DNA of 58,299 nt from CAYNRE01 sp964399535 (lineage in GTDB: Bacteria > Planctomycetota > Planctomycetia > Pirellulales > CAYNRE01), in NCBI GenBank assembly GCA_964399535.1, contig CAYNRE010000014.1, positions 1 to 58,299 of the forward strand. Reading direction: 5' to 3'. Each line of letters starts with the position of its first letter. Within the stretch, counting starts at the first letter, position 1. Under the pieces are notes generated by a model that had not been told where the DNA came from, did no database searches, and worked only from the letters and a program-made list of their open reading frames with translations. Both the position numbers and the translations under genes were made by a program. Shown here piece after piece: positions 43,704-52,469 of the stretch.

Positions 43704-44825
43704 TCACGCCTGCGCCAGCGTCGCCCCCACCCCGGGGGTGTCGGCCGGCGGTGGGGCGTCGATCAATTCGTAGAACACGTTTCTTTGGCGCGGTTGATAC
43801 CCCAGCTCGCTGATCGCATCGCGGATTTGCTGCACGCTCAGGTAATGCACCGTGCCGGCCGAGGCGACCACGTTTTCCTCGATCATCAGGCTGCCCATGT
43901 CGTTGGCCCCGTAAAGCATGGCCAACTGCCCCATTTTCAGCCCTTGGGTGACCCAGCTCGATTGCACGTTGGCGAAGTTGTCCAGGTACAACCGGCTCAC
44001 CGCCTGGGTCTTGAGGTATTCAAACGAGCCTACCGCGGGAACATCGGCCATGTCGGTGTGCTCGGGTTGGAACGACCAGCAGATGTACGCGGTAAACCCG
44101 CCGGTTTCGTCTTGAAGTTGGCGCAGCCGCTCGAGGTGTTCGATCCGCTCGGCCAGGGTCTCGATGTGGCCGAACATCATCGTCGCCGTGCTGCGACCTC
44201 CCAATTCGTGCCAAACGCGGTGCACGTTCAGCCAATCGTCGGTCAGCACCTTGCCGCGGGTAATCGCCTTGCGAACGCGGTCGACCAGAATCTCGCCGCC
44301 GCCGCCAGGCAGACTGCCCAGGCCCGCCTCTTTCAACCGCGCAAGCACGGTGCGCAGCGGCAGCTTCGAAACCTTGGTGAAATGATGAATTTCGGGCGGG
44401 CTGAATCCATGGATATTCACCTGGGGGTAGTGAGCGCGAATGTCGCGCAGCAGCTCCTCGTACCACTCGAGCTTGAACTCGGGGTGCAGACCGCCCTGCA
44501 TCAGGATTTGATCCCCCCCCAGGTCGACCGTTTCCCGCACTTTCTCCAGCAGCACCTCGCGCTCGAGCACGTAGCCCTCGGGGTGCTTGGGCTTGCGATA
44601 AAAAGCGCAGAAATCGCAGACCGCCGTGCAAATATTGGTGTAGTTGATGTTGCGGTCGATGTTGTAGGTGCGATAGGGCTCGGGATGCAGCCGCCGCGAG
44701 ACGGCGTCGGCCGCAGTTCCCAGGGCGGTCAGGTCGCTCGATTCGAGCAGCCTCAGCCCGTCGGCCGGCGAGAGCCGCTCGCCGGCCAGAGCCTTATCGA
44801 GCACTTGGGCAACTGAAGAAATCAA
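43704..44825 (-). CDS. mqnC: Cyclic dehypoxanthine futalosine synthase (radical SAM)
   Basis: A 373-residue radical SAM enzyme of the futalosine menaquinone pathway; it closes the ring of dehypoxanthine futalosine. The iron-sulfur motif CxxxCxxC is C66, C70 and C73 in CTAVCDFCAFY. MQGGLHPE, HGFSPPEIHHF, SLPGGGGEIL and MMFGHIETLAERIEHL are typical of MqnC/MqnE-type proteins, with length and order favouring MqnC. Its start lies inside the end of mqnA (32-base overlap), so the two are translated together. Confidence 0.93.
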   Translation of the reverse strand: MISSVAQVLDKALAGERLSPADGLRLLESSDLTALGTAADAVSRRLHPEPYRTYNIDRNINYTNICTAVCDFCAFYRKPKHPEGYVLEREVLLEKVRETVDLGGDQILMQGGLHPEFKLEWYEELLRDIRAHYPQVNIHGFSPPEIHHFTKVSKLPLRTVLARLKEAGLGSLPGGGGEILVDRVRKAITRGKVLTDDWLNVHRVWHELGGRSTATMMFGHIETLAERIEHLERLRQLQDETGGFTAYICWSFQPEHTDMADVPAVGSFEYLKTQAVSRLYLDNFANVQSSWVTQGLKMGQLAMLYGANDMGSLMIEENVVASAGTVHYLSVQQIRDAISELGYQPRQRNVFYELIDAPPPADTPGVGATLAQA

Positions 44826-45621
44826 GTTCGACTCCTTGCGGGGCCAATCCCAGTTCGGCGCAGTACTGCTGGAACAGCCCCAGGGCTTGTTGCTGACGCG
44901 GCCCCAGGCTGAAGTGCAGATTCTGACTGAGGTAATTCAAGCATTCCGGCTCGGTCAGCCCCAGCGGAGCCGCCTCGCGCTCGGCGATGGCCTCGAGCTG
45001 GCGCACCCCCTGGTTGCGGGCCATCGCCAGCACGGTATCGAGCTCGGCCATTGGCTCCTCGGGCAATTCCGGACGGGCGGTCCAAAGCGCGAATACGAAC
45101 GGCAACTCGGTCCAGCGACACCATTGGTCGCCCAGATCCCACACCGTGGCAAACCGGCCCGGTGGTGAATGCATGGCCCGATCGCCAATCAGCAAGGTGG
45201 CGTCGGCGGTCGAGTGCTCCAGGTCGGCGTCGAGCGGCAGCGGCACCAGCTCGGGCCGCACTCCGTGGCGTTTGGCCAACAGCACCTGAACCAGGGCCGC
45301 GCTGGTCCGCGACCCTTCGTCGAGCGCCAGGGTGCGAATGCGCGGAATCTCGACCCGGCTGAAAAGCTTGACCGAGAGCACCGGGCCGCGGCAACCGATG
45401 CAGGCGTCGGAGACGATCCGGTAAGCAGGGTTTTGGAAGCACTCCAGCGAAGGAATCAGGGCCACGTCGAGTTGGCCCGCGGCCAGGCGATCGGCCAGGC
45501 GGCTGGGGTAATCCAGCGAAAGCTCCAGCCGCGGGGCAATTTCCTCGAGCCCCCAAATCAGCGGCTTGGTGTTCAAGTAATTCACCGCGCCGATTCGCAG
45601 CGCGAGCGTGCTACCGGCCAT
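44794..45621 (-). CDS. mqnA: Chorismate dehydratase
   Basis: A 275-residue enzyme that dehydrates chorismate to 3-enolpyruvoyl-benzoate, the first step of the futalosine menaquinone pathway. IGAVNYLNTKPLIWGL is the characteristic start, followed by LALIPSLECFQNP-like residues (VALIPSLECF), LALDEGSRTS and TLLIGDRAM. The ATG at 45621 follows GAGGAG. It has a clear promoter and a palindrome at the predicted transcription start (45691-45739). Its end overlaps mqnC by 32 bases. Other pathway genes are not in the window. Confidence 0.93.
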   Translation of the reverse strand: MAGSTLALRIGAVNYLNTKPLIWGLEEIAPRLELSLDYPSRLADRLAAGQLDVALIPSLECFQNPAYRIVSDACIGCRGPVLSVKLFSRVEIPRIRTLALDEGSRTSAALVQVLLAKRHGVRPELVPLPLDADLEHSTADATLLIGDRAMHSPPGRFATVWDLGDQWCRWTELPFVFALWTARPELPEEPMAELDTVLAMARNQGVRQLEAIAEREAAPLGLTEPECLNYLSQNLHFSLGPRQQQALGLFQQYCAELGLAPQGVELDFFSCPSAR

Positions 45622-45690
45622 GGCAGCGTCGTCTCCTCTCGGGGTGCTGTGCGGATTCGCCCGGACTGTGCCGAGCGAAACGCCCCCCTT

Positions 45691-45704
45691 GTGAAAAGTT
45701 TCAC
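45691..45704. promoter_or_regulatory. Palindrome at the predicted mqnA transcription start
   Basis: GTGAAA and TTTCAC flank a two-base centre, placing a perfect six-base inverted repeat immediately downstream of the -10 element. A repressor bound here would block initiation. The protein that binds it is not known. Confidence 0.5.
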
Positions 45705-45711
45705 TAAGCAA

Positions 45712-45739
45712 ATTATAGAGAGCCACCCGGTTCCCGCAA
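45712..45739 (-). promoter_or_regulatory. Sigma-70-type promoter of mqnA-mqnC
   Basis: On the minus strand TTGCGG (45739-45734) and a perfect TATAAT (45717-45712) are 16 bases apart. The predicted start, near 45705, gives a leader of about 85 bases before the mqnA ATG. Confidence 0.65.
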
Positions 45740-46034
45740 TCGCCACCAGCGCCGGAGTCTTGAACCGGGAAGGCGGCTGGAACCGGTGTCTCCACGGCAT
45801 GTTACCGCGAAACTCCGGCCTGGCTTAACCGACTTCGCACCTGGCCCCCTGGCGGGGCCGGGGCCGCTCGCCGCGCCCCCCGGAGCGCCCCTGCGGTTTT
45901 CCGGGAAGCGAACCGACGAGGCCCACGGGGGCAGCCACGGGCTACCTGCCCGGCCAGGGTTCGAGCCAGGCGAGTAACTGGCCGCGCCCGCCCAATCGGC
46001 GCAGCGATCGGCCGGGGCCGGCCGGGGAATTGAG

Positions 46035-47153
46035 TTAGCGAGCCTGGAGTGGCACGAACGCTCGTTCGGGCGGGCCGGTGTATCGGCTGCGGGGCCGGAT
46101 CAGCCGATTGTTGGCCAACTGCTCGATGACATGGGCACTCCAGCCGACCACGCGGCTGACCACGAACAGCGGTGTGTACAGATCGACCGGCAGATTCAGG
46201 TAGTAGTAGAGCCGCGCGCTGGGCCAATCCAAATTCGGCGGCAGACCCTTCTCGCCGGTGACGATCCTCTCGATCACGTCCGACATTTCCTCCATGGACG
46301 TGTTGCCCGTCTCTTGGGCCAACTCGGCGCAGAGCGTTTTGAGGTACTTGGCCCGTGGGTCGCCAAGCTTATATACCCGATGACCAAAGCCCATGATTTT
46401 CATCTTGCGGGCCAGGGCGTTGCGGACCCAGGCTTCGGCCCGGTCGGGGCTGCCCACCTCCTGCAGCACTTCCAGCACTCGTTCGTTGGCGCCGCCGTGC
46501 AGCGGCCCCTTCAGCGCGCCGATCGCGCCCGTAACGGCCGAGTGCAGGTCGGCCAGCGTGGAGCAAATTACTCGGGCCGTAAAGGTCGAGGCGTTGAATT
46601 CGTGCTCGGCGTAGAGCACCAGCGAAACGTCCATCGCCTGAATCGCCCGGGGCGTGGGCTCTTGGCCGAAAAGCATCCAGAGCAGGTTGCCGGCCAACCC
46701 GCGGTGGGGCTCGGGGGCCACGGGTTTAAGCCCCTCGCGCAGCCGGTGGCGGGCCGCCAGCACCACGGGCAGTTGAGCGAGCAGCCGTTCGGCTTTGCGC
46801 AGGTTGGCCGGCGTATCGTTCGCGCCGGTGTCGGGGTCCCAGTGCGCCAGCGCGCTGGCCCCGGTGCGCATCACATCCATGAAGTTCGCCGTCCGGGGCA
46901 ACTTGCCGAGAAAATCGATCAGTTCCGGGGGAACCACCGTGCCCTCGGCCAGCCGCGCGCGGAAGGCTTTCAACTCGTTCGGCGTGGGCAGTTCGCCGTA
47001 CAGCAGCAGGTAGGCACACTCTTCAAACGTGGCCCCGTTGGCCAATTCCTCGACCGCGTAGCCGCGATAGCGCAAACTGCCGGTGATGGTGCTCACGGCC
47101 GTTTCGCCGGCCACCACGCCTTCGAGCCCCGGGCTATAGATTTCGTCGCTCAT
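46035..47153 (-). CDS. Citrate/2-methylcitrate synthase
   Basis: A 372-residue synthase that condenses oxaloacetate with acetyl-CoA or propionyl-CoA. Catalytic motifs are GPLHGGANE, MGFGHRVYKLGDPRAK and the Asp-containing LFVVSRVVGWSAHVIEQ region, where a Ser-Arg-Val-Val-Gly-Trp stretch holds the family's Arg. The length is that of the short bacterial type. It is 60 bases downstream of a methylisocitrate-lyase-like gene, which favours a 2-methylcitrate synthase (PrpC) role in propionate breakdown; a main citric-acid-cycle role cannot be excluded. No prpD is present here. Confidence 0.9.
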   Translation of the reverse strand: MSDEIYSPGLEGVVAGETAVSTITGSLRYRGYAVEELANGATFEECAYLLLYGELPTPNELKAFRARLAEGTVVPPELIDFLGKLPRTANFMDVMRTGASALAHWDPDTGANDTPANLRKAERLLAQLPVVLAARHRLREGLKPVAPEPHRGLAGNLLWMLFGQEPTPRAIQAMDVSLVLYAEHEFNASTFTARVICSTLADLHSAVTGAIGALKGPLHGGANERVLEVLQEVGSPDRAEAWVRNALARKMKIMGFGHRVYKLGDPRAKYLKTLCAELAQETGNTSMEEMSDVIERIVTGEKGLPPNLDWPSARLYYYLNLPVDLYTPLFVVSRVVGWSAHVIEQLANNRLIRPRSRYTGPPERAFVPLQAR

Positions 47154-47213
47154 CGGAACCGCCTTCTCAGAGAAGAACCAAAAGGGAAACAGCCCAAGCT
47201 CAGGCTCGACTGC

Positions 47214-48086
47214 TTAGCCGTTGAAATACGCGCGGTCGCGGGCCTCGTAGCCCGTGTAACCCAACAGGTCGTACAGCTCTTGCCGGGTCTGCATTTTTCC
47301 GAGCAGCGAAGCCTGGGTGCCGGACTGCCGTAGGGTTTCGAGAGCCTCGGCCACGCTGCGCATGGCGATGCGCAAAAGCGTGACCGGAAACAGCACGCCG
47401 GCATAACCCAACTGGGCCAATTCGCCCAGCGGCAAAAGCTGGCTCTTGCCGAACTCGGTCATGTTGGCCACGAGCGGCACCGGCACCGCCCGGGCAAACT
47501 TTTCGAACTCCTCGGGCCCGGTCAGCGCTTCGGGAAAAATCCAGTCGGCCCCGGCATCGACAAACTGTTTGGCTCGCTCGACGGCCGCGTCGAACCCGTC
47601 AACCCCGCGGGCGTCGGTTCGCGCCAGAATGACCAGTTGCGGATCGCGGCGAGCGGCGACCGCCGCGCGAATCTTGGCGCACATCTCGCCGGTGGGCACC
47701 AGGCTCTTGCCCGAAAGGTGCCCGCAGCGTTTGGGCAGCTCTTGGTCTTCCAGCTGAATGGCGGCCGCCCCGGCGGCCTCCAACTCGACTACGGTGCGTT
47801 CCACGTTTACGGCGGCGCCAAATCCTGTGTCGGCATCCACGATCAGCGGAATTTCGGTGCGCCGGGTAATGGCCTCGGTTTGGCGGGTTAGTTCGGTCAA
47901 CGAGAACAGGCCGATATCGGGCAGGGCCAGGGCACCGGCCGAAAACGCGGCCCCAGATAGATACATCGCCGGGAACCCCGCCGACTCGATCATGCGCGCC
48001 ACCAGCGCGTTGAAGGCGCCGGGAATGGGCAGGGTGCCCCGCGCGGCGCCCTCGCGAAGCAATTGACCGGCACTAGGCGATTTCAC
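47214..48086 (-). CDS. prpB: Methylisocitrate lyase-like protein (isocitrate lyase/PEP mutase family)
   Basis: A 290-residue member of the isocitrate lyase/PEP mutase superfamily; PrpB splits 2-methylisocitrate into pyruvate and succinate. Visible motifs are PGAFNALVARMIE, YLSGAAFSA, DADTGFG (metal site) and PKRCGHLSGKSLVP, the PrpB-type signature with the active-site Cys in KRCGH. The GTG at 48086 was chosen because AGGAAG precedes it and PrpB proteins begin about there; an upstream frame of 51 codons shows no homology. It is the first gene of a pair with the citrate synthase. Confidence 0.88.
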   Translation of the reverse strand: MKSPSAGQLLREGAARGTLPIPGAFNALVARMIESAGFPAMYLSGAAFSAGALALPDIGLFSLTELTRQTEAITRRTEIPLIVDADTGFGAAVNVERTVVELEAAGAAAIQLEDQELPKRCGHLSGKSLVPTGEMCAKIRAAVAARRDPQLVILARTDARGVDGFDAAVERAKQFVDAGADWIFPEALTGPEEFEKFARAVPVPLVANMTEFGKSQLLPLGELAQLGYAGVLFPVTLLRIAMRSVAEALETLRQSGTQASLLGKMQTRQELYDLLGYTGYEARDRAYFNG

Positions 48087-48359
48087 GGGCGGGGGCTTCC
48101 TGAACCAGGGAAAGTCGGACGAATCGCAAGCCAACAGGCACCTTGGCGCTTGTCCAGCGGCCCCCTCGGCGCGGTTCGCGTCGCAGGCGAGAGTTTCTGC
48201 GAAGCCAGGAATATAGGTTGGTTCGCCGCGGTGGGGCAAGGGTCGGCCCGACCTGTTGCGCCCGCCTCCGCGGGCGGCAAGCGGGGCTGCGGGCGGCTAC
48301 ACTATGGGCCGCCAAACCCTTTCAGCCTTCTGCCACCGGAACGTGAACGCGTTCGACTC

Positions 48360-50243
48360 ATGGCGACGCCCTCCGACCTTTCGCCGCCAATCACCCTTCC
48401 CTTAGGTTCCCATGCTGGCAAGCCGATGCGAGGAGCGGCTTGGTGGCTGGCCATCTTCGCGGTGTTTCTGATCGAGGGCGCCTGGCCCTCGCCCGACGAA
48501 AACGAGACGGTCTACCTGGCCAAAGCGCGGTATTTCGCCGACCCGAGTTGGTGTGCCGGCGACGCCTTTTTGCAGTCGGCCGATGCACATTGGGTGTTCT
48601 ACGCCCTGGCCAGTTGGCCCACCCACTGGCTCAGCTTGGATACCTATGCCTGGGCAGGGCGGCTGGCGACCTGGGCCCTGATGGCCCTCAGTTGGGGGCG
48701 CATGGGCAGCGCAGCCGGACTTCGCCCCGGGTCGACACTGTTTGCCGCGGCCGTTTTCATCACCGCCAACCACTGGGGACACCTCAGCGGCGAATGGGTG
48801 GTGGGGGGCTTTGAATCGAAAGGCGTGGCCTACGCCGTGGTTTGGCTGGCCTGGGCCGATGGGCTAGCCGACCGATGGAGGCTTGTGCCGGTTTGGCTGG
48901 GCCTGGCCACGACGATCCACCCGCTGGTCGGTATCTGGCAATCGGTCGCTTTGCTGGGATTAGCGCTCGGTCCGTGGCGGCGCGGAGCCGGCGCCGCGCC
49001 GGCCAGCCCGCGACAAGCTAGCAGCCTGTCGAAGGTTCATTCGGGCGGCGGGATCGCTCGGACGCGATCCCCGAATAGCGACCGGAGCGGCGATTCTGCG
49101 AGCCGCGAGCAGCCCCGCTCGGAACGGGGCGCGACTGAAGCAAGCCACGATGGATTGCTTCCACCGTCGGCCAGCTTGCGAACCTGGTACCTCCCGCTCG
49201 CATTCGGACTGGGGTTGGCGGCGGTCGGCATCGTGCCGGCCTGGGCCATGAACTCGGGCGTGTCCGAGGCGGTAGCGCGGCAGGCCGACGCGATCTATGT
49301 GCGGCTGCGGTTGCCGCACCACCTGGTTCCCACCACCTTCGATGCCGAGCGCTGGAGAAATCACTCGCTCTTGGTCGCGGTGACGCTGGGGGGCCTTTGG
49401 CTCTTGAGAAGCCGCGGCGAGCCGGGCGGCGATCGGACCCAAACCCGCCAGGAGGGCGTCCCCCGACTGGTTTACCAGCTCGGAGGCGCCACGGGAGCGG
49501 CGCTGTTGGTGAGCCTGCTCGGGCTGTTGCTCGCAGACCCGCGTTTAATATCGCCTGGGCTGGCCAACCGTTGGCTGCGACTCTACTGGTTTCGACTGGG
49601 AGACGTGGTTTGGCCCCTGGCGCTCGCGCTGACCGTAGCGCGGCTTGCCGGCAGCGAGGCGCGAACTCGCCGGCGGTCGATCGTCGGCGGGTTGTGCTTG
49701 CTATGCCTGCTGGGGGTGTTGTCGCACGGGGCGTATCGCGTGGCCCAAATCGCACGTTGGCCGGCACCGCGATCCACGCAACCGATGAGCCCCCGGCTCC
49801 TGGCCAGCTGGCGCGACGCCTGCCGTTGGGCTCGGCAGCATACGCCGCCGCGGGCCAGATTCTTTACTCCCAGGCTGACCCAAACGTTTAAGTGGTACGC
49901 CGGCCGGCCCGAGGTGGTGAACTGGAAAGATCTGCCACAAGACGCCGAGGGTATCGTCGAGTGGTGGCGCCGGATCGAGGCGATTCATCTGCAGGAGGGA
50001 CCCGAGGGGCCCCGGTTCGGCCGTCTGACCGATCACGACGCGGCACGGTGGCACGAGCTGGCCCGGCGGTTTTCGGCCGATTACCTGCTTGCCCGCAGCC
50101 AGCCTCCACTCGGGTTGCCCAGGGTGTATGCCAACGAGCAATGGACCATTTATCGGTTCGGGCGAACCGGCGAAGCTACGGGACCAGCGGCGCGAGCCGG
50201 ACTCCGGAACCCGGCCAAATCGGTCTCGGTGCGCCAACGATAA
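48360..50243 (+). CDS. Polytopic membrane protein (DUF6798-like)
   Basis: A 627-residue protein with about nine or ten membrane segments and a soluble C-terminal domain of about 150 residues. It has the general layout of planctomycete DUF6798 or glycosyltransferase-like membrane proteins (PSPDENETVYLAKARYF near the N-terminus, then a large loop), but no catalytic motif can be assigned. Residues about 220-273 form a hydrophilic Ser/Arg-rich insert encoded by a copy of a structured repeat (49063-49108), which has another copy just past the gene. The ATG at 48360 was chosen because coding-like sequence starts there; the preceding region overlaps the divergent prpB. Confidence 0.72.
   Translation: MATPSDLSPPITLPLGSHAGKPMRGAAWWLAIFAVFLIEGAWPSPDENETVYLAKARYFADPSWCAGDAFLQSADAHWVFYALASWPTHWLSLDTYAWAGRLATWALMALSWGRMGSAAGLRPGSTLFAAAVFITANHWGHLSGEWVVGGFESKGVAYAVVWLAWADGLADRWRLVPVWLGLATTIHPLVGIWQSVALLGLALGPWRRGAGAAPASPRQASSLSKVHSGGGIARTRSPNSDRSGDSASREQPRSERGATEASHDGLLPPSASLRTWYLPLAFGLGLAAVGIVPAWAMNSGVSEAVARQADAIYVRLRLPHHLVPTTFDAERWRNHSLLVAVTLGGLWLLRSRGEPGGDRTQTRQEGVPRLVYQLGGATGAALLVSLLGLLLADPRLISPGLANRWLRLYWFRLGDVVWPLALALTVARLAGSEARTRRRSIVGGLCLLCLLGVLSHGAYRVAQIARWPAPRSTQPMSPRLLASWRDACRWARQHTPPRARFFTPRLTQTFKWYAGRPEVVNWKDLPQDAEGIVEWWRRIEAIHLQEGPEGPRFGRLTDHDAARWHELARRFSADYLLARSQPPLGLPRVYANEQWTIYRFGRTGEATGPAARAGLRNPAKSVSVRQR
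49063..49108. repeat. Structured repeat, copy A, within a coding region
   Basis: The sequence follows the pattern GCGATC-n-C-n-GAATAGCGAC-n3-AG-n2-GC-n2-TT-n-TGCGAGCCGCG shared with copy B at 50302-50347. It can fold on itself through GAATAGC and GCGATTC. It stays in frame with the membrane protein gene and adds a Ser/Arg-rich loop. Confidence 0.6.
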
Positions 50244-50301
50244 CCGCTTGGGCGCGCTAGCGACCCGTTGCAGGATTCAACGGGCTGCGCGATCGCAGCA
50301 G

Positions 50302-50347
50302 CGCGATCGCAGAATAGCGACGTAAGTCGCTGTTTTGCGAGCCGCGC
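50302..50347. repeat. Structured repeat, copy B, intergenic
   Basis: Copy of the 49063-49108 repeat, identical in about four of five positions. Here CAGAATAGCGAC (50310-50321) and GTCGCTGTTTTG (50326-50337) pair along 12 positions, counting G-T pairs, around a GTAA loop. It lies between the stop codons of two convergent genes, where it could also stabilise or end transcripts. Confidence 0.6.
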
Positions 50348-50409
50348 GGAGCCTGGCCCCGCACTGGGCGAGGTTTTAATGTGTCACGAGGGCAGGTTTT
50401 AACGGACTG

Positions 50410-52071
50410 CTAGAGTGGCGACCCAGTCGCGTCCGGTTCGAGCGCCTCGTGCGGGTCGAACATGTACTCGTACGGTTTTTCCGTGGGCGACGATTCGGCG
50501 TAGTCGATGGTGATCCGCGTGGTCTCGTCGAGGATCAAGCGGGGTGCGTCGATCAGCTCGGACTTTCCCAGCAACTCGGTGGTGCGCACGATCAATCCGT
50601 CGAAAGTGTCATCGGCCCGCAAGGCCGCCACGGCGATGGTAATTGCGCGTTGCTCGGGCCGGTTCTCGCCTTCGAACAGGGCGGCCAACCGTTCTCCCAG
50701 GCAGTGTGCCCCGGGGCCCACGGTTTGCGGCAACAGGACCGCCAGGCAGTCGACATCGAAGCGGGCTACCTGGTCCGTGGTGCGCACCGTGTCGCGCACG
50801 CGACTGGTCGCCAGCCGGAAGAATTCGTCGGCGGCGTCGCTACCGTCACGGGCGGCCAGCGCGGCCAGCCCATCGAGCCGCACCAGGACGAGCGAACAGG
50901 GGGTGCGGTAGCGCTGCAATACGGCCAGGTGCACGGCCAGCCATTCCTCCAGCGAGCGGCGGCTGGCGGCCCCGCTGGCCGGGTCGGCCCGCAGTTCGGC
51001 CATGACCATCAGGTGCAGTGTCTGTTGGTGCAACAGGTTGGCGGCGCTTTCCAATTGCAGCGAAAGCCGCTTGGCGGTGGCCATAATGGCGTCGGCCGTT
51101 TGCCGCAGCCCTTTCCAGCAGCGTTCGCGGCGGCGGAGACCGATCTCGTTGAGTTGATGCTGCAGCCGGACGAACTGTTCTTTTTGCGCAGACAATTCTT
51201 CGTGGGCGCGGCTCAACTCTTGACGCTGCTGGGCCCAGTCGGGATCGGCCTGCACGGTGTGCGCCACGCGCAGCAGGAGCTGCATGGTGCACTGCAGCGA
51301 AAGCACCAGGTCGGTCGTGGTCACGATGCCGACCGGTCGGCCGTCGCGAACGACGGGCAGCGACGAGATGCGGTGCTTGAGCAATAGCGAAATGGCACTC
51401 GCGAGCGAAGTGCTGGGCGTAACCGTGTGGGGCCTGGGCGTCATCAGGTCGGCCGCGGTCGGTCCGGCCCGGCCCAGCAGGTCGCGGTCGCTGATCACGC
51501 CGATCAGGCGCTGCTCGTCGTCGCAAACCAGAAAGTGGCGAATGGCCCGCTCGGCCGCCAATTGTTCAATCTCCTCCGTGGGGGTCGCGGGTTCGAGCAC
51601 CAGCGGGTGTTCGGTCATCAGGTGTTGAACCCGCAATTGGCTCTTGAGCAGCGAGTCGGCCTCGCCCAACAGCGTTTGCAGCATCGCCTGACGCTTGGCA
51701 AACAAATTCCATTGACCTTCGCCGGGGGTGGAGGCGTCGTCGGCGGCGGGCGATTCGTCGGCGGAATCGGGAACAGGTGTTTCCTCGCGCCGCGCTGCCA
51801 GCATGGTGCCGGCCAAGGCCGTCAGGCCGGCCAAGGTCAGCCCGCAGAACAGCCCCGTGGCCAGCAGCCCCGCCACGGCGTACGGGGTCAGACCAACCGC
51901 TTCGGACGAAGCCTGTTCGACCTCGGGCAAGGCAACTGGCCGGTCGTCCAGCGCTTGCCGGGCGACAGCCGGCGCGGCGCGCCGGGTCGGCTGGGGTGGG
52001 TCGGCGTAAACCAACCCGACGCAGCAGACACAGCTTAAAAGTGCGATCGGCGAGAGGCGTACGAGGTGCAT
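50410..52071 (-). CDS. Membrane protein with two CBS domains and a degenerate GGDEF domain
   Basis: A 553-residue protein. A signal peptide (LLSCVCCVGLVYA) and one membrane helix (about 60-92) place its main part in the cytoplasm. Two CBS domains follow (about 148-205 and 208-262; RVQHLMTEHPLVLEP, ADLMTPRPHTV), which usually bind adenosyl ligands. A coiled-coil-like linker leads to a GGDEF-fold domain (about 375-505). The GGDEF signature reads FDVDCLA (438-444), losing both Gly and the Glu, so diguanylate cyclase activity is unlikely. It may act as a nucleotide sensor. The ATG at 52071 is supported by the signal peptide. Confidence 0.85.
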   Translation of the reverse strand: MHLVRLSPIALLSCVCCVGLVYADPPQPTRRAAPAVARQALDDRPVALPEVEQASSEAVGLTPYAVAGLLATGLFCGLTLAGLTALAGTMLAARREETPVPDSADESPAADDASTPGEGQWNLFAKRQAMLQTLLGEADSLLKSQLRVQHLMTEHPLVLEPATPTEEIEQLAAERAIRHFLVCDDEQRLIGVISDRDLLGRAGPTAADLMTPRPHTVTPSTSLASAISLLLKHRISSLPVVRDGRPVGIVTTTDLVLSLQCTMQLLLRVAHTVQADPDWAQQRQELSRAHEELSAQKEQFVRLQHQLNEIGLRRRERCWKGLRQTADAIMATAKRLSLQLESAANLLHQQTLHLMVMAELRADPASGAASRRSLEEWLAVHLAVLQRYRTPCSLVLVRLDGLAALAARDGSDAADEFFRLATSRVRDTVRTTDQVARFDVDCLAVLLPQTVGPGAHCLGERLAALFEGENRPEQRAITIAVAALRADDTFDGLIVRTTELLGKSELIDAPRLILDETTRITIDYAESSPTEKPYEYMFDPHEALEPDATGSPL

Positions 52072-52469
52072 AAGGTGCTTTCTCGAACCCCTGCGGTCGG
52101 AGACGACGGCGGTAGGTTCCGAGCAGTTTCCTGGTCAGAAAACAAGCGACGCTCGGCGCGTCGGCTAACAGCGCGATCGAGCGCGGCTCGCCGCGCGAGG
52201 CGTCTTAAGAGTAGCTCGCCGGCTCGCAACCGGGTTGCCCGCGGCTGGCGTCGCCGCGCGCTTTGTGCGGTCGGTCCCCCGGGGGAGTCGGCATCACCGG
52301 AATCATCGGACGGGACTTCTGGGGGGGGAGGAGAAAGGGAAGAGTCGCCCAGGCCCGGTCCCGGCCGCGGAAATCGCCTGCCGGCCAGCGAGGCGCTAAA
52401 ATGCGGCTGGCAGCCCGGCGGCGCGACGTAGCCCCCCCCGGGCCGAAGCTGCCGCCGGAGCCAGTCGCC
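52072..52469. other. Divergent intergenic region
   Basis: 398 bases between oppositely oriented genes. It contains a C5/G5 palindrome (TCCCCCGGGGGA, 52275-52286) and a purine-rich run near 52320-52345 but no convincing -10/-35 pair. Confidence 0.45.

Larger units (their letters stand above)
45622..46034. other. Intergenic region holding the mqnA promoter
   Basis: 413 bases. The half nearest mqnA carries the promoter and palindrome described separately; the rest, after the citrate synthase stop codon on its far side, shows no gene or hairpin with a T tract. Confidence 0.5.

Noticed and set aside
50244..50409. A structured RNA gene in the gap after the membrane protein
   Set aside because: The hairpin is explained by the repeat shared with 49063-49108, and no promoter is visible.
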